Positions 60,001 to 64,000 of a stretch of DNA of 64,000 bases are shown in pieces. Made by a program: the position numbers and the translations under genes. Origin of the DNA: Odontesthes bonariensis. Taxonomy: Eukaryota > Chordata > Actinopteri > Atheriniformes > Atherinopsidae. Every line of letters begins with the position of its first letter. The first letter of the stretch is position 1. The notes under the pieces are model-generated. The model saw nothing but the letters and a program-made list of their open reading frames with translations, was not told the origin of the DNA and made no database searches. Location: positions 35,394,663 to 35,458,662 of the forward strand of contig NC_134510.1 of the NCBI RefSeq assembly GCF_027942865.1, written 5' to 3'.

Positions 60001-61606
60001 AGCAAAACGCTTTATTTTTTAAACCCCAGCCAACTAGCCGGACTACCTTCATCAACACCAAAACGAGGCTGGAACTCTGCTCACAGGACGCAGCAGGGGG
60101 TAAGAAGATGTTCATAAATGATGCTGCTAATATGGGATGTCATACAGCTTCATGTCAAAAGAGGCGAACTATCCCTTTAAATGTCCAAACTCCACTCTGG
60201 TCCGATGCGTTTGTGTTACCTCATTGGACACAACCCCCTTCAGCTCGTGGTATCGCCCTCTGGACATCTTGTTGGAGACGTGGACCAAAGCCTGGGGTGG
60301 ATGAGGGACAGCGGAGGGGTTTATTCATTCACCAGCCTTGTGCTGCACTGGTAAACACTGGAGTCCAGTAAGCCAGGCCTATTCAAATGGCGGCCCCGGG
60401 GCCAGAAGCGGCCCTCGAGATCATTTCTAGTGGCCCCCGAAGTGTTATGTAATTATTACGTATGAGAGCAAATATATTTAGTAGGTCACACCCATGGGAT
60501 TTTCCCCATGTTTTTATGGGGAGTATAGGACCAAAGTATATACTTTGGTCTTATACATAATAGTAAATATGAGGTTATTAAGTAAATATTCATGAAAAGG
60601 TCAAATTGGGGAATAGGTAGCACAGGTGTGTGTATAATATATGGTTCAGGGACATTAGGGTGATAATCAAAATGGATTTAAAATGTTGAAAGACCTCTTG
60701 TGTTCTACATAATAAAAAAAGAATATATCGACAGCGATGCGTTGTGTTCATTTCTTAATTTGGTACCGTGATGAGTCATATTGCCCTTGCTTTGTTTCAG
60801 TTTGATGAACTGGCCCCTGTCCCTAACTAATTGAATAGCCCTGCAGTAAGGAGTCCAATCTATCGTCTCTCAACCAGTTAATCATAAAAATTATAAAACT
60901 GGGGGTCTAGTTGAGAGAACGGTCTCACTTAAATCGGCGTAAATCTAACAGATAAATGTGACCGAGGCCTCCGAAGTGACTAATTCAGGATGTTTTCTCC
61001 ATTTCAATTCAACATTAGTTAAAACACAAAGTATTTTTTAGTGTTGCACACACTGACCTACAGTTTTTTTACTCATGCTCTTTACCTCCTGGCCCTCCAT
61101 CTAAATGTATCCTTCATGCATTTGACATTTCCAACCCATTTCCCTGATGACATTGAGTGTTTTGTGCCGTCATCAACCACACTTGCACGTGCTGATGTTA
61201 CCTGTTTCACTCCTCTATCAAACTCTGCAGAGTTGATGTCCGTTTCAAAGTAGAGATCAGTCAGAGAGGTTATGACTTTGCATCGGATCCATGTGAGCGG
61301 GTCCGGGATGCCCACCACGGACACAGGAGGCCGGCGGTCCGGGGCCCCCGGCGGCTCCTCGGCTCCGGGCTGCGAGCTGAACAGTCTGTGTTTCTCCCCG
61401 GCGAACACGAACCTCCGCCGGCACGGTCTCCGTCCTGGTTCCGAGGCAAAAGGACGCGCCGGACGCACGCTCACGCCCGACCACTGCCTGTGTCCAACCG
61501 GCTGCTTGCAGCAGGTTAAGCCGCTCTTCCTGGCGCGGACCCCGGGCGTGCACGCCGCGAGGCCGCGGAGCTCCCGGCGCGCTGTGAGGCTGGTGATCCG
61601 CAGCAT
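57003..61606 (-). CDS. maip1: Matrix AAA peptidase-interacting protein 1, five exons
   Basis: MAIP1 (C2orf47) acts in the mitochondrial matrix, binding the m-AAA protease AFG3L2 and assisting EMRE biogenesis for the calcium uniporter. Minus-strand exons: 61606-61202, 60291-60220, 59462-59336, 59052-58908 and 57099-57003; GT-AG borders and phases join to give 281 residues (human 291). Residues 1-75 are Arg-rich and nearly free of acidic residues, as in a mitochondrial presequence. The conserved core starts at VVGIPDPLTWIR (97-108) and includes the YFETDINSAEFDRGVKQ block (119-135); the C-terminus has the REL-x3-SPDWT block. The start at 61606 is chosen over an in-frame ATG at 61750, whose extra 48 residues are Cys/Gly-rich and unlike a presequence. 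The exon 4 donor must be TATGA|gtacgt to restore YEFHREL. An AATAAA on the minus strand lies at 56785-56790. Confidence 0.93.
57770..58400 (+). pseudogene. Degenerate hAT transposon 5' part with BED remnant
   Basis: Begins CAGAGGTGGGTAGTAACGAC, a typical teleost hAT terminus, and continues through subterminal 'tacttgagtat' motifs. Around 58240-58350 the broken frames read CVFCVNQ and AHFSRNSTSNLRKHVAL, the two halves of a BED finger. Stops and frameshifts kill the frame and no 3' end is seen. It lies in maip1 intron 4. Confidence 0.65.
59548..60180. mobile_element. Long fold-back MITE, TTAA target, copy 2 (maip1 intron 2)
   Basis: TTAA at 59548-59551 and 60177-60180; ends AGGGATAGTTCGCC / GGCGAACTATCCCT. 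Arms of about 290 bases (59552-59840, 59889-60176) around a loop of about 48. Same family as 17436-18094; the loop sequence (tgtagaccgtgcagaccgaag) is in the opposite orientation relative to copy 1. It makes up about 84% of the 757-base maip1 intron. Confidence 0.85.
60374..60843. mobile_element. hAT-like MITE in maip1 intron 1
   Basis: Ends CAGGCCTATTCAAATGG and TTGAATAGCCCTG are inverted (CAGGSCTATTCAA); flanks cagtaagc / cagtaagg match in 7 of 8, consistent with hAT. The left end is rich in ggcggcccc, a pattern seen in some hAT families. 470 bases, no ORF. Confidence 0.75.
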
Positions 61607-61799
61607 CAGAGCGGGGAGGGCGCAGCGGTGCAGCCGGCACCGCGGACCGGGACAGAAACAGCCTCCATTCACACAACCGCCTTTGGAAACCTTATGCAAC
61701 TCACCCCATGTTGTACCCACAATGCTTTTGGTGACATGTGACGTATACACGCACGGCTGCAGCTTTCAGGAGCTGTAGGAAACTTTGGTTTTGCTCCTG

Positions 61800-61960
61800 T
61801 TTTAGATAGAGATAGATAGATAAATACTTTATTCATCCCAATTTGGGAAATTGTTTTGTTGCAGCAGCATACACTAAAAGATATGAAAACAATTAAAGTA
61901 AAAACAAGCAAATAGAATAGAATAAAATAAATATAAAATAAAATAAAATAAAAATAGTGA
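61800..61960. repeat. (GATA)n and LINE-tail-like repeat upstream of maip1
   Basis: A tagatagagatagatagata run followed by 'aatactttattcatcccaat' and A/T-rich sequence ending in (aaaat)n, a form like the 46092 repeat. Confidence 0.5.
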
Positions 61961-62239
61961 ATAAACATTCGCTATATAATCTACAGTATTTTTTATTTAT
62001 TTATTTTCTTTGTTATTGTTTTTTAGGAGAGACTTCAAGCCTATTGAGCTTTCACTTCATGGGGTTGTTCATTATTTTGTTATTTTCGACATTTTAAGTT
62101 GATACGTTGATTTTATTAGTTTCAGGAATGTTGTATGAAGATGGTTGAATAAAAAAAGTTGAAACTAGAACACCAAAAGACAAAAGATTTATCATTATAT
62201 TCATTTGGCAGCCTAGTGGCCTACAATCATGATATCAGG

Positions 62240-62520
62240 TTGTTCGATTAGATTCAAAGATTCAAAGTTTTATTTGTCACATGCATAGTTATACACGGTA
62301 CAACATGCAGTGAAATGACCTTTGACCGCCGTCCACAAAATACAAAATATAAAATATAAACTAGGTAGCAAAGTAACATTAATAGAAAGTTAAAGTAAAA
62401 TTAAATATTCCTAAATTAGAATAGTAGAATATCAAATAAAATATATAAGCAAGATTAAAATACAAAATAAGATTAAAAATATATACATATAGAATAAAAT
62501 AGATGTAAATATATGTATGT
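62240..62520. repeat. LINE 3' tail-like repeat
   Basis: 'gattcaaagattcaaagttttatttgtcac..gtacaacatgcagtgaaatg' followed by an A/T-rich run is a widespread teleost LINE tail (Rex/RTE-like). Class by resemblance only. Confidence 0.45.
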
Positions 62521-62574
62521 GCACAGGTTAAAGTCCGAGATTACCAGGCTATAATAAACCATGACATTACTTTA

Positions 62575-63050
62575 TTTCCTATTCTGCCTGTAAAATACTT
62601 TCTGGTATTTCATCCAATAACACAAAGTGCAAAGCAAAATGTTCGAGCCCTTCCTTAAGAACGGCTTCTTGACAGCCACCCTTCCATGGAGCCCATTTCT
62701 GATGAGGCTTGGGCCAACAGCAGATGGATCAGCTGAAGGTCCAGATGCATCTCTCAGCTCCTGTGTCAGGTCTTTGCTGGATGTTTTCCTCTTTCTTAAG
62801 GACCTCACTTTCAGATCCTGTTCATCTGCTGTAGATAGTTCTTTAGGCCTGACACTTCTTCTTCTTTTGTCCTCCACTTGTCCAGTTTCCTCAAATGTTT
62901 TAAGGACACACTGCACACCATGCTGAGATATGCCAAGTTTTCAGCTAACAGCTCTTTGGGAATCACCTTGCTGCTGCAGAAATCCTGTTTTCTGTCTGTC
63001 ACACTGTGTTATCTTTGCTGTTTTTCACACGTGCAGCTAAAGAAATGGGA
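62575..63050 (-). pseudogene. Tc1/mariner transposase N-terminal remnant
   Basis: Minus-strand frames carry Tc1 landmarks: MQCVLKTFEETGQVEDKRRR, RPKELSTADEQ, KDLTQELRDASG and IRNGLHGRVAVKKPFLRKG, i.e. the paired helix-turn-helix DNA-binding half. A frameshift near 62900 moves the start into another frame, and the DDE catalytic half is missing past 62572. Confidence 0.8.
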
Positions 63051-63639
63051 ACAAATGATGTGTCTCTGTGACAGGCTGCTGGGAACAAAGAGCCTGAAGA
63101 TGCAAATTAAAATGGCTTCTTTAAGCTGAGCTATTTATTTGTTCTCTTGAGTTAACAAATAAAAAAACACATTCCTCTGAAAATTAGGTACAAAGACTAA
63201 AAGTTAATGAAAAAGAAGCTAAATGTCCAAAGAAAAACTTTACAAGAAAGTCTGGCAGCTTTAAAGCAAATAATAAAGAAACTAAGTCTGGATCCAGACT
63301 TATATTTGGTCCAGCGGGTTTGCATTTAAATAAAAAATATGCTTCATGTATTGATACATGCTCATTCAGCTGTTTCTGATAGATTAAAAGAAAAGATTTG
63401 TTCAGTTTGGGAGTTTTTAAGGATTAATGTCGGCTGGTGTCGGGAATTTCCAAGGAGCATTTGAAGGGAGCACAGTGGTGTTACCGTCGGTGTCCAGCAG
63501 AGGGAGACAAATACCCACGTATGAGTCTCGTGCACTCTGTGAGCGTGCACGTGGGCGCGTTTTAAAGTATGGGGAAAGTAGTAAACAAACTTTATGTCCT
63601 CCTGCGGGCGCGTGTGTTTATAAAAACAATGACAAACAG

Positions 63640-64000
63640 CATCTGAACAGCCAGGGGAACGCGCCTGTGCGTGCACGTGTGCATGACACACACGCACGCG
63701 CACAAACGGATCCAGTTGTATCTGCGGGTTGGTGTTTTTTTTAGCCCAGGTCCCCGCATCTCTGGTGACTGCAGGTCAGCTCACACACGCTCGCGTTCGC
63801 GCACGCGGCAGACACCTGCGCGCGGACCCGCCCACCTGAAATTCTCCCGACTAATTTTATTTATCAAGAATTAGCGCTCAGACGCGTCAGAGTAATTCTA
63901 TGTGTCAGCTGAGGAGGCTTCTTACATCCGCGGGTGGGATGGAGCGGAATATTAACGACTCCACACCGGATGCGATTCATTGTTGGAGAATCTGCAGACC
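63640..64000. promoter_or_regulatory. CpG-rich window end, possible 5' end of another gene
   Basis: CG content and CpG count rise sharply from about 63640, including runs like gcgttcgcgcacgcgg and ggacccgcccacc. A frame ATGGAGCGGAATATTAACG opens at 63939 and is still open at the window edge (20 codons), not recognised. This could be a promoter and first exon of a gene lying to the right, or chance. Confidence 0.25.

Noticed and set aside
61607..61750. N-terminal extension of maip1 from the upstream ATG
   Set aside because: The extra 48 residues are Cys/Gly-rich, the downstream Met begins an Arg-rich presequence, and the region is likely 5' UTR or promoter.
61272..61778. 168-codon plus-strand ORF opposite maip1 exon 1
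   Set aside because: It is the antisense shadow of the GC-rich maip1 first exon.
62627..62926. 99-codon plus-strand ORF
   Set aside because: Antisense shadow of the Tc1 transposase remnant on the minus strand.

Overview
The window looks like nuclear DNA from a ray-finned fish, probably a percomorph-type teleost. Evidence: spliced genes with GT-AG introns, teleost-style DNA transposons, L2 and L1 LINE fragments, a tRNA-derived SINE, and a RAB5A-EFHB head-to-head pair that is also found in human 3p24. I recognise three host genes: rab5a (minus strand, coding 31979-40538), efhb (plus strand, coding 42874-52718) and maip1 (minus strand, coding 57003-61606). All three could be followed exon by exon with consistent splice phases. 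They give predicted proteins of 216, 587 and 281 residues.

Layout. Bases 1-30400 contain no host exon that I can recognise; they hold transposable elements of many families, one solo LTR and a 24-unit minisatellite in otherwise unremarkable AT-rich sequence. Bases 30430-42350 are rab5a, with a long 3' UTR and introns carrying LINE fragments. Bases 42186-42873 are a short divergent promoter region between rab5a and efhb. Bases 42874-52718 are efhb, whose introns host two hAT elements, a long fold-back element and an LTR-like segment. Bases 52719-57002 separate efhb from maip1 (tail to tail) and show no gene. maip1 introns carry a fold-back element and a hAT MITE. The last 2.4 kb holds LINE tails, a Tc1 remnant and a CpG-rich end.

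The most distinctive signal is a family of short hAT-type elements, five copies, that carry no transposase catalytic domain. Four keep an intact 101-codon reading frame for a single BED zinc finger, and the same four carry an antisense tRNA-SINE as a passenger; the fifth has a different 5' half. 8-bp target duplications support hAT mobility. Three long fold-back elements flanked by TTAA (Kolobok/T2- or piggyBac-like) form another group; two lie inside host introns, where the pre-mRNA would carry hairpins of about 290 and 420 bp.

Host gene roles: Rab5a is the early-endosome GTPase, Efhb is an EF-hand protein of ciliary doublet microtubules and store-operated calcium entry, and Maip1 is a mitochondrial matrix partner of the m-AAA protease. 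Nothing suggests that the three act in one pathway; their adjacency is positional only. Family names for transposons come from termini, target duplications and motifs read by eye, without database searches.
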